A stretch of DNA of 64,000 bases from positions 1 to 64,000 of the forward strand of contig CAMCXS010000001.1 in the NCBI GenBank assembly GCA_945883495.1. Direction: 5' to 3'. Shown here one piece after another: positions 28,921-35,708 of this stretch. The position numbers were made by a program, and so were the translations under genes. Below the pieces are notes generated by a model that searched no databases, was not told the DNA's origin, and worked only from the letters and a program-made list of their open reading frames with translations. The DNA comes from Akkermansia muciniphila (GTDB taxonomy: Bacteria > Verrucomicrobiota > Verrucomicrobiia > Verrucomicrobiales > DEV007). How positions within the stretch are numbered: the stretch's first letter is position 1; each line of letters begins with the position of its first letter.

Positions 28921-29726
28921 TCAACTAGCCACTTGAACCTCCAAAAAGGTAGGGCGCTTGGTCCTCCAAGCGCCGGTCTCAGGTGGCGCCGCATCGACGG
29001 TGGCGGCTGGTCTGGCGTGAATGGCCAACAGCAACGCTTCTTCCTCGCCGTAGCGCTCGATTGAAAACTTGGCGGTCCGCCGATGGTTGGTCTCATCCAC
29101 CCAGGCGGCCTGCCAGTAGCGGTGGATTCTCCCCGCTTCGGTCTTCCCCACCACCTGGCTCACTCCATCGACACCGGCCCCAAGAGCTTTTTCCTCGTGC
29201 AACCGGCAAAGCGCCAGGACATAGTCCCGGTAATCTCTCGCCATCTCCAGCGCCCGTGCTTCTCCCCCCGATGACCGGTCGGGAAAATGCTTCTGGTGCA
29301 CTTGGCCCTTGAAAGTGGGGCGCACGTAAAACCCAAAATTCTTTTCTCCGGCTGAGCGATTCGCGTAATCCCGAAGCTCACCTCCGCCGTCGTCTCCACC
29401 TTGTGATTTCGCGGACGATGGACGGCAATCACGCGATTCGCTGCGCGCAACCAGTTCTCGGTTTCACGGGTCACCTTGATCCAACCCAGGTCGTGAAATC
29501 GCCCGGAGCCCAACTTGAGGATCAAGCAGCTGGCCCCCTTTGCTTCAGACGTCAGTTCCAACACGCTGCATGCTTCCGGCGCAATGGCAGCTCCGTGGAA
29601 ACAATCCTTACCTTCGCCTTCGTCCAACAAAATGGTTCCCGTCGCGGGGTCAATCGCCACGATTCCTTGCTCTTGATCGATGAAAAGCCCGTAAGGCTCC
29701 GTTCGCAGCGCCTTAATTCGCTTCAT
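28921..29726 (-). pseudogene. Frameshifted AP2-domain protein gene
   Basis: The start at ATG 29726 has GGAG four bases upstream. The frame reads well for about 100 aa (MKRIKALRTEPYGLFIDQEQ; later LGSGRFHDLGWIKVTRETEN). It then loses sense near 29400-29440. The +1-shifted frame continues with KNFGFYVRPTFKGQ and two AP2/ERF-like modules, KHFPDRSSGGEARALEMARDY and YWQAAWVDETNHRRTAKFSI plus YGEEEALLLAIHAR. No start codon exists upstream in the second frame, so a frameshift is the simplest explanation; sequencing error or programmed shift are alternatives. Bacterial AP2 proteins bind DNA and are often linked to mobile elements. A REP-like hairpin lies inside the last 20 codons. Confidence 0.6.
28949..28974 (+). 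repeat. REP-like element, GTAG-headed hairpin
   Basis: GTAG (28949-28952) is followed directly by GGCGCTTGG-TCCT-CCAAGCGCC, a perfect 9-bp stem with a 4-nt loop. It has the same orientation as the element 45 bp upstream and sits inside the 3' end of the AP2-type gene remnant. Its stem sequence is shared with the hairpin at 31354. Confidence 0.6.
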
Positions 29727-30105
29727 GTGTCTCCGTAGAAGCGATACCCCGCAATCCCTCCGATTGCGCAGCGTTCCAACCGATCGCCATGTGTCCGGGG
29801 TCATGATCACTCTTCGTGCCGCGTCCCCGCAACAGCGCTGAAATCGTTGATTCGCTTACCATGGCTTGGGAGTTCGCCTCGGGTAGAATTCAACTCAGGG
29901 CCAATCAGTGCCAGCTTCCTTTGTGACACAGCCGTCTGCATGTCAACCGCCATTCAAGAATTGCGGCAAATCACGAGGATAAAGTCGTCCACCAGATCTT
30001 CTGGACAGTGCGCCTTTGCCCCGTCTTCCAGATCTGGTTGTGATCGCCACCAACCATGTTGCATTTGGGGCACGGAGAGAGCTGCATCCGACCGGCAGGC
30101 GCTGG

Positions 30106-30399
30106 GGCGAATTTTGCATCGAGCGGCATCAACGGCCTGTTGCCGCCGCTCGATTGCGCATCGACCGGCCCTGGCGAGCCTCGGAGATCGCTCGATGTTG
30201 TATCGAGGCACCTCCACAGGCTGCGCGACCCGCTCGATGCGCAATCGAGGCACCTTCACGGTCCTTGGAGGTTGCTCGATTTTGCATCGAGGGGGCTCGA
30301 CGGCTTGGAGACGCCGCTCGTTTCCCCATCGAGACACTTCACCAGCCCGCGAAGCCCGCTCGATGCGGCATCGATGCGTGTTCCCAGAGGAGAAAGCTG
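30106..30399. repeat. Tandem array of seven 42-bp units with palindromic core (array 1)
   Basis: Units start at 30106, 30148, 30190, 30232, 30274, 30316 and 30358, exactly 42 bp apart. Each begins with a dyad of the form GCTCGAT-N5-ATCGAG (for example 30190-30207 and 30232-30249); the first and last units are the most diverged. The remaining 20 bp per unit are more variable, with partial similarity (CTTCACGG-like beginnings). All three plus-strand frames are open through the array because 42 is a multiple of 3. The frame of the downstream DUF6261-like gene runs through it as a 14-aa repeat (ARCxIEA-like). The rest of the gap (29727-30105) shows no gene; an AT-rich leader lies at 30408-30453. 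Confidence 0.85.
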
Positions 30400-30453
30400 C
30401 GCCGACGCAAAAAATACTTAGGATGTATTGACTATTTCCTTTCTTACTCTAAC

Positions 30454-31242
30454 ATGGACCTCAACATGAAAACTTCACCTCTCCAGCCCATCCTGTTCAA
30501 CCAACTGCAGTACACATCGGAGCAACTCTTCGACGTCTACGCACAGCTGCGGACTCTTTGGGAGAAATCACCGATCGTTGCCCAGGATGCGATGTTGCGG
30601 CAGGTGACCGGGCATTTCAATGAGGCGCACGATACACTAGGCAAGTGCTTGGGCCGCATCCCCAACAAGCCGGGAACGGAGGCGATCCGCGCCGCCGACG
30701 AAGAACGCGACAACCTCTGGATGGGCTTAAATGGCGAAATCTCCGCCAAAGTCCGCCTCAGCGATCCCAACCGCCGTGCCGCCGCGGAGCGCCTCAACAA
30801 ACTCATCTCGGAACGGTTCGATCGCACCCTCCACCGCCTGGATCTCGAAGAAAACTCCACCGCCTTGGAGCAATTCTTCGCCACCATCGATGGCAGTAAG
30901 GAATCCCAAGGAGATCTCGCCCTGCTCGGTCTCGCCATCGACTGGTATGTGCCATTGAAAGCCGCCCAAGAGCGGTTCAGAAACCTGGTCGCCAGCTCCA
31001 AAGAAGACGCGGTCAACCGGGAAACCCTTCCGCAAAGCCGCGTGGCCAGCCAACAAGCCGCCCGCAAACTCCGCCTCATCATCGATCTCTGCGAAGACCA
31101 CGCCGAAGAAGGCCGCGAGGCCTACATCCAGCTCCACCGGAGCATCGAGGAAATCATCAGCGGCGTGCGGACCAAAGCCAAAGCCACCGAAACTCGGGAC
31201 CGCAAGAAGCGGACAGCGGTTAAGACGGCGTTGGCTTCTTGA
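30454..31242 (+). CDS. DUF6261-like hypothetical protein, downstream of repeat array
   Basis: This protein of about 262 aa (ATG 30454, or 258 aa from ATG 30466, MKTSPLQPILFNQLQYTSEQ) is predicted almost entirely helical. It has no signal peptide or membrane segment and ends with a Lys/Arg-rich tail (ATETRDRKKRTAVKTALAS). It resembles the DUF6261 family as I remember it; no function is known to me. The frame stays open upstream through the 42-bp array to 30016, so an N-terminal repeat extension is formally possible. The start at 30454/30466 is favoured by the TTGACT hexamer at 30428 and by composition. The array-gene pairing is the main clue to its role. Confidence 0.65.
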   Translation: MDLNMKTSPLQPILFNQLQYTSEQLFDVYAQLRTLWEKSPIVAQDAMLRQVTGHFNEAHDTLGKCLGRIPNKPGTEAIRAADEERDNLWMGLNGEISAKVRLSDPNRRAAAERLNKLISERFDRTLHRLDLEENSTALEQFFATIDGSKESQGDLALLGLAIDWYVPLKAAQERFRNLVASSKEDAVNRETLPQSRVASQQAARKLRLIIDLCEDHAEEGREAYIQLHRSIEEIISGVRTKAKATETRDRKKRTAVKTALAS

Positions 31243-31350
31243 TGGCGCCGGGGGCTCCGTTGAGAGTTGAGGGGCGGGAGCGTTTGTCGATGGAAGTCGC
31301 GATGACTCGCCTTCCGTGACCCGGCGGGCCATTTCGAATCCCCCCCTCGT

Positions 31351-31375
31351 TGGGGCGCTTGGTTGCCTAAGCGCC
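31351..31375 (+). repeat. REP-like hairpin related to the one at 28949
   Basis: GGCGCTT (31354-31360), an 8-nt loop and AAGCGCC (31369-31375) form a 7-bp stem. The stem core GGGCGCTTGG is identical to that of the GTAG-headed element at 28949. The foot here is GTTG-like rather than GTAG. It lies in the 230-bp gap between the DUF6261-like gene and the secretin-related gene, where I see no coding gene. Confidence 0.45.
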
Positions 31376-31472
31376 AATGTCCGTCAACGGCTCAGTGGCG
31401 CCCTAAGACACCTTCGCGAACATCGAAGCTGTCTTGACAGAGTTTTTTGGATCCGGGAGAAACGGATTCGTC

Positions 31473-32351
31473 ATGCCCTCCCGCTCCCGCATCCTTCTCG
31501 CCTTTTTGCTTCTTGGAACCGTTGGTCTCTGCGCGCAGGAGCCGCCGGCCGTCGAGGAGACGATTCCGTTTCAGTATGTTTCCGCGGTAGGCGTTCTCTA
31601 CAAAGTTGTCGAAAAGCCAATTCCCGAAGGGGCGGAGCTCCCAGACAAGCCGATTGCCCTCACCACCGGGCGCACCAAGCTCACCGGAGATCCCGGAGCG
31701 AACACGCTGACGATTTCCGGACCGGCTGCGGAAGTGGCTCGGCTCAAGGCGGCGGCAACGCTTCTTGACGTAAAGCCCGTACAAATCATTGTGAGCGTGG
31801 CGATTGGGCGATGGCACATACAAGGCACAGGGGAGCCGCAGGATTGCATCGGAAGTCAGCTCCCCCGGTGGGAATGGGATCCTGCGAAGGTCCCCGTGAA
31901 GGAGGACCGGACACTCAAAGCTTCAGCTTGGCGCATTGGGATGGAACTCCCCGATCTTCTCCAAGGATTGCCGATCGCCTTCAAGGTGCTCGCGAAGCCG
32001 ACGGCATATACGCTGGCTCGGGTCCCAGCCAAGATCTCAACCGGTCAACGGGGCTGGACGCTTCAAGCCAATGGGCCCGAAGTTGGAATCTTAGAATTTG
32101 AGGTCGTTCCCACGTTGCAAGCCAACGGCGAAATCCAGTTGGACCTCCAATTCACTTTGGATCCGCAGGCTCAGCTCCCCTTCAACGACTTTCCGCACCT
32201 AGACACCGGTCCATTCCAAGCCACCATCACCGTTCCCTCGCGACAATCGATTTATGTGGGGGGCATTTTTCTAGAGAATTCCGATGGCAGCCGATGGGAA
32301 TTGCCGGTCTTCATCAGCCCGAGGGTAGTGGAGGACGCTGCGGACCAGTAA
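31473..32351 (+). CDS. Secretin-related exported protein, standalone
   Basis: The start at ATG 31473 gives a 292-aa protein with signal peptide (RILLAFLLLGTVGLCAQ). Residues 25-110 resemble the N-domains of secretins, with the typical phrase NTLTISGPAAEVARLKAAAT followed by LLDVKPVQIIVSVAIG. The C-terminal half contains a beta-rich segment (GEIQLDLQFTLDPQ...ATITVPSRQSIYVGG) like the start of a secretin pore domain. The full pore domain and other type II/IV pilus genes are absent. The last 6 bp of its ORF are followed after 16 bp by the convergent nucleotidyltransferase gene. Role unknown. Confidence 0.6.
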   Translation: MPSRSRILLAFLLLGTVGLCAQEPPAVEETIPFQYVSAVGVLYKVVEKPIPEGAELPDKPIALTTGRTKLTGDPGANTLTISGPAAEVARLKAAATLLDVKPVQIIVSVAIGRWHIQGTGEPQDCIGSQLPRWEWDPAKVPVKEDRTLKASAWRIGMELPDLLQGLPIAFKVLAKPTAYTLARVPAKISTGQRGWTLQANGPEVGILEFEVVPTLQANGEIQLDLQFTLDPQAQLPFNDFPHLDTGPFQATITVPSRQSIYVGGIFLENSDGSRWELPVFISPRVVEDAADQ

Positions 32352-32367
32352 CCGTAACGGGGTTGCC

Positions 32368-32934
32368 TCAACATGCGGCCAGAGCTTGCAGGAGGAGGTC
32401 CTCGACACCCAATTCCGCAGCGCTACTTCTGAGAAGATCAATGTCGAGTTTCCCGGAGTTCAGCCGCAAGACTCCGATGATATCCCCCCACTGGCGCTCG
32501 GAGGCTTCCCCCCCCAGCCGGTACCATTCGAGCTTTGCGATGACAATGTCTTCGGCACAACAGATTCGCACGTTGAAGGTAACACCTTCGAGAGCGATTC
32601 TCTGGGACCTTGCAAATTCACCGGCATCGAAGCTCCGTAATTTAGGAAGGAACACATCCACTTTCATCGCCGTGTCTAGATGAATTAGATTGAAGGATGA
32701 ACGGTGACACATTGCATCAGCAATGGCCCCTTCGTCCGCATACCACGCGTCGCCCAAAGCCTGCAGAAAGGGCTGCACATGCTGAGGACGGATGTCTGCC
32801 ATGATGTCGGCATCCAAGGTAGCCCGAGGGATTCCGTGGATGGAACTGGCCAGTGATCCGCCAAGAAACCAGCGCACCCCGAGCTTTTCCAGCTCCTCGG
32901 CAGCGGCAAGCGCGGCGCGCAGTGTGTCATCCAT
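32368..32934 (-). CDS. Nucleotidyltransferase-fold protein (AbiEii/DUF6036-like)
   Basis: This 188-aa protein from ATG 32934 (MDDTLRAALAAAEELEKLGV) has the nucleotidyltransferase core WFLGGSLASSIHG followed by a DxD-type pair (TLDADIMADI). It continues to AEDIVIAKLEWYRLGG, matching toxin-like nucleotidyltransferases (AbiEii/DUF6036 group). The start overlaps the upstream small gene by 8 bp, so the two are coupled. Similar pairs behave as toxin-antitoxin or defence-linked modules in some bacteria; that role here is inference. Confidence 0.65.
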   Translation of the reverse strand: MDDTLRAALAAAEELEKLGVRWFLGGSLASSIHGIPRATLDADIMADIRPQHVQPFLQALGDAWYADEGAIADAMCHRSSFNLIHLDTAMKVDVFLPKLRSFDAGEFARSQRIALEGVTFNVRICCAEDIVIAKLEWYRLGGEASERQWGDIIGVLRLNSGKLDIDLLRSSAAELGVEDLLLQALAAC

Positions 32935-33169
32935 CGGATTGAAGCGGCCCGTAGGCCTTTGCGGCGAGTTCACTGCCCAGCAAACGCTCCGCAAGCATTC
33001 GTTGCAGCACTGGAGACGCTACTTCAGGGTGCTGTTGCCGAAGGGAGCTACGCATCAACTCCCGCAAAGACTGGCTCCAACCAAGTGCCAATCCTAAGCG
33101 ACGCGCGGGTGTCATTGCTTGTAAGGCGCGCAACTGCATGAGTTCCGCCGCCGCGCTTGTGTCGTTCAT
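32927..33169 (-). CDS. Small helical partner of the nucleotidyltransferase
   Basis: This 80-aa protein from ATG 33169 (MNDTSAAAELMQLRALQAMT) is entirely helical. It contains ARRLGLALGWSQSLRELMRS and HPEVASPVLQRMLAERLLGSE, a short pattern often found encoded before AbiEii-like nucleotidyltransferases. It overlaps the next gene by 8 bp. An earlier GTG at 33226 is possible but adds non-conserved-looking sequence. It may be the cognate antitoxin or an adaptor (inference). Confidence 0.55.
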   Translation of the reverse strand: MNDTSAAAELMQLRALQAMTPARRLGLALGWSQSLRELMRSSLRQQHPEVASPVLQRMLAERLLGSELAAKAYGPLQSDG

Positions 33170-33248
33170 CTGCAATAGACTGGCATGCTCGGGAGAATTC
33201 GCAATTCGCTTCCGCCCAAGTGACACCCAAGCCTCGATGGTGAAGTCC

Positions 33249-33860
33249 TCAGCTCAGGCTCTTCCGGAACTCCAGAATCGCTTCCCCAGATTCCTCGATC
33301 CGCGCGCACCGGGCGACTGCGGAGAGGTCGATCCCGGGGAGCACAGCGCTGGCGGCGGCCAGTTGGTAGCGGCCGGTGGCGGGATCGAAGAGATGCACGT
33401 GGAGATGTTCCGCTTCCCAGATCCAGACTTCGGGAATCTCGAAGCGCCGGTAGACCGAAAGCTTGTTCAGCCCCCCGCTGGTGATTCCGACCTCCACCGC
33501 CAGATCCGGGAGCTCCTTCTTCTCTCCAAGACAGAATTGCTTGTCCGGCTCCAATCCGGCCTGCTCGAACACCCGCAAGGTCCGGCTTCCTTGGGCCCAA
33601 AAGCGGATTCCCGCATGCAGACAGTATTCGGCGATGAGGTGCCCTAAATGGGAACTTCGGCTCTCGTGTTCTTCGGAGATCGGTGGTGCCATGATTTCAA
33701 GGAGCCCGTCCAGATACGTCAGGCGAACGCGGGTGCCATCGAAGTCTTCGGAGAGCGCCAGGTATCGCTCCCACGAGATGCCTTCCATCAGGACGAACTG
33801 CCCGAGCGCTGGGACCGATGCGGCCTCAGGCGCCTCCAAAGCTGGTTGGGCCAAGCTCAT
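33249..33860 (-). CDS. Uma2-family (PF05685) PD-(D/E)XK-like endonuclease-fold protein
   Basis: This 203-aa protein from ATG 33860 (MSLAQPALEAPEAASVPALG) has Uma2 family hallmarks: RLTYLDGLLEIMAPPISEEH, then GIRFWAQGSRTLR and PDLAVEVGITSGGLNKLSVY with the catalytic-type ExK-like arrangement. The family is abundant in cyanobacteria and some Verrucomicrobia, and its function is not known. The upstream part of the ORF (to 34061) is the antisense shadow of the next gene and is excluded. Confidence 0.8.
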   Translation of the reverse strand: MSLAQPALEAPEAASVPALGQFVLMEGISWERYLALSEDFDGTRVRLTYLDGLLEIMAPPISEEHESRSSHLGHLIAEYCLHAGIRFWAQGSRTLRVFEQAGLEPDKQFCLGEKKELPDLAVEVGITSGGLNKLSVYRRFEIPEVWIWEAEHLHVHLFDPATGRYQLAAASAVLPGIDLSAVARCARIEESGEAILEFRKSLS

Positions 33861-33909
33861 GGACTTCAGTTTGCCGTCCGGGCAGACTCGGCGCAAGCCC
33901 GCATGTCGC

Positions 33910-34821
33910 TTACTCTTCCGGAATCGCAAACGCCCGCAGCACCGCCATGTGTTGCATATTGGGCGCACCGCTGTCGCCCCGCTGCACCGGCGCCACTTCG
34001 GAGAGCGGTTCGTAGGTCCGGGAATCGAAGACCAAACCGTGCGGAAATTTCCGGGACCCAAGCCTCAAGGGCACGCTCAGCCGGTGCAGATCCGCGTCCG
34101 CGAGCACCCAATCATACGGCTTATTCCGTTTCGCATTCGTATCGCCATCGCCCCGGGCATCGGACGGATACGGACCTGCCGTGACGAGATCCGACGACAA
34201 GGTCCGCAAGCACGGTTCCGAGCGATCCTGCGTATTGAAATCCCCGCCCAGCACCACGTAATCCTCAGCCGGAATCGAGCCGAGCCGGCGAAGCAACTCC
34301 TTTGCCTGCTGATTGCGTTGCGCGGCATCGTCGCTCGATGCTTTGAGGTGAACGCTGATCGCCCATAGATCGCGTTTCCCAGGGATGTCAATCCGAGCCC
34401 AGGCGAAGTCGCGATTATCGAGCCACGGATCATCCCACTCACCCGCTTGCACGATGGGATACCGGCTCACAATGCCGTTGGGGATCCCCGGGCCTGATTC
34501 CTGGTAGTAGCGGAATTCTGGACCGAACGTGCTCTCGATCCAGCGCCGGAGATCTTGCGGCGTGTTCGACAGGTAGCTCATCTCTTGGATCAGGACGATA
34601 TCGGGATCCAGACCTTGGAAGATCCGATTTCCATGTCCCGGATCGTAGTCTTGGCCGTTCCCGCTCGTCAAATTCGCGGCCATGATCCGGAGCGGCCGTT
34701 GGGAACTCGGCTTGCCTTCGCTCGCTGGCGGTGGCGCCGGGCAGCTCGTCAGCGCGGCTAAGGTCAAGCCCCCAGCCAAAGCCGGCAGCCAGAATCGACG
34801 AAATAGAGGCAAGCAGCGCAC
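33910..34821 (-). CDS. Endonuclease/exonuclease/phosphatase-family lipoprotein
   Basis: GTG 34821 is preceded by GGGAC and starts 10 bp after the preceding stop. It gives a 303-aa protein with lipoprotein signal (LPALAGGLTLAALTSC). The EEP fold motifs are visible: IMAANLTSGNG, DIVLIQEMSYL, AISVHLKASSDD and VVLGGDFNTQDRS, with a late NKPYDWVLAD. Such enzymes are Mg-dependent phosphodiesterases. Localisation at the envelope suggests extracellular nucleic acid or phospholipid turnover (inference). The longer ORF upstream is antisense or out-of-context sequence. Confidence 0.8.
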   Translation of the reverse strand: MRCLPLFRRFWLPALAGGLTLAALTSCPAPPPASEGKPSSQRPLRIMAANLTSGNGQDYDPGHGNRIFQGLDPDIVLIQEMSYLSNTPQDLRRWIESTFGPEFRYYQESGPGIPNGIVSRYPIVQAGEWDDPWLDNRDFAWARIDIPGKRDLWAISVHLKASSDDAAQRNQQAKELLRRLGSIPAEDYVVLGGDFNTQDRSEPCLRTLSSDLVTAGPYPSDARGDGDTNAKRNKPYDWVLADADLHRLSVPLRLGSRKFPHGLVFDSRTYEPLSEVAPVQRGDSGAPNMQHMAVLRAFAIPEE

Positions 34822-34831
34822 GCGTCCCACC

Positions 34832-35575
34832 TCAGCGCAGCGGCCGATGAACCGCAAATCCAAACGCTGAAACGCTGACAGGACGCCCCGGAGATGACGG
34901 ATCACTCCCCATGGCGATTTCGAACCCGTCGAGCTTGCCATCGCCGTCACTATCACGCCGATTCGCTCCGGTGCCCGCCCGGAATTCCGAGAGGTTGTCC
35001 AGCCCGTCACCGTCTTGATCCAAGGCGGCATCGTCGAACAGCGGATCCAGCCCGTTCGCCAGCTCATAGACATCCGGCATGCCATCCCCGTCCCCATCAA
35101 TGACCACGGTGAGACGAAGGAATCGGGATTGGCCCGGCGACAACGGGAAGGAATCCCGAACGGTGACCCGAAGCAAGGATTCACCGGGGATCGGCTCGGC
35201 TTGAACCTCCGCCGGCCCCTGCCAACTGGTTCCTGGCTTCAACGTGGCGATCGGAAGCCAACTAGCGGCATCCCCACTCCCCTCCACCCGGAGAATCGCA
35301 TCGTCCAATCCCGCATTGGTGATGGCAAAGCTCACGGCAGCATGTCCCGCCATCTGTGAAAAATCGATTCCCAAGCCGCCACTTTGACGGACAAGGGGTT
35401 CCTGGCCGAGCACAAACTCCAGCCCGTTCGGCTGAGAGTCGCCATCTGGATCCGCCGCGAATCCGCGTTGATTCTCCGGAATCTGCCGACTCCAGCTCGC
35501 ATAACTTTCCCCTGCCTCCGATTCAGCGCTCGGCAGCAGGATCAACCACGCCCAAACAAAAAAAATCCGATTCAC
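34832..35575 (-). CDS. Exported protein with thrombospondin type 3-like calcium-binding repeats
   Basis: From GTG 35575 the 247-aa protein begins with a hydrophobic signal (IFFVWAWLILLPSAES). The C-terminal third has calcium-binding Asp-rich repeats: DGDGDGMPDVYELANGLDP, then DQDGDGLDNLSEFRAGTG and DSDGDGKLDGFEIAMGSDP. This spacing is typical of TSP3-like repeats in exported proteins of Verrucomicrobia and Planctomycetes. The middle is beta-rich. The next gene (EEP lipoprotein) begins 10 bp after its stop, so the two probably form one transcript. The start is uncertain because the purine-rich site sits almost on the GTG. Confidence 0.6.
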   Translation of the reverse strand: MNRIFFVWAWLILLPSAESEAGESYASWSRQIPENQRGFAADPDGDSQPNGLEFVLGQEPLVRQSGGLGIDFSQMAGHAAVSFAITNAGLDDAILRVEGSGDAASWLPIATLKPGTSWQGPAEVQAEPIPGESLLRVTVRDSFPLSPGQSRFLRLTVVIDGDGDGMPDVYELANGLDPLFDDAALDQDGDGLDNLSEFRAGTGANRRDSDGDGKLDGFEIAMGSDPSSPGRPVSVSAFGFAVHRPLR

Positions 35576-35708
35576 ACTCCCTCTAGTTGCCAGGATCTCA
35601 GACAAGGCAAGCAACAGTTCGCTAATCTTTTCCCAGTTTCGGACGGGTGTAGGGTCGGGGGATTGGGCGTTTGGAGCTGCCGAAATGACTCCATGACCTC
35701 GATCCGCT

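Noticed and set aside
27209-28924. 571-aa minus-strand ORF opposite rpoD
   Set aside because: Antisense shadow of rpoD; the low-complexity Leu/Asp/Gly bias is typical of complementing a GC-rich gene.
29954-30337. Minus-strand ORF through array 1 ending DLVDDFILVICRNS
   Set aside because: The repeat part is explained by the array; the last 25 residues look somewhat protein-like, but there is no start or RBS to support a gene.
30106-30399. CRISPR array
   Set aside because: Units have a conserved part of only about 18-22 bp that varies between units, spacers are about 20 bp and partly similar to each other, and no cas genes are present. Kept as a tandem palindrome array.
30016-31242. Single long CDS joining the array and the DUF6261-like gene
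   Set aside because: All three frames are open through the array because of its multiple-of-three period, so openness is not evidence of translation. The internal ATGs at 30454/30466 follow a change in composition.
31331-31345. tRNA T-arm-like TTCGAATCC
   Set aside because: No matching acceptor, D or anticodon arms can be drawn around it on either strand.
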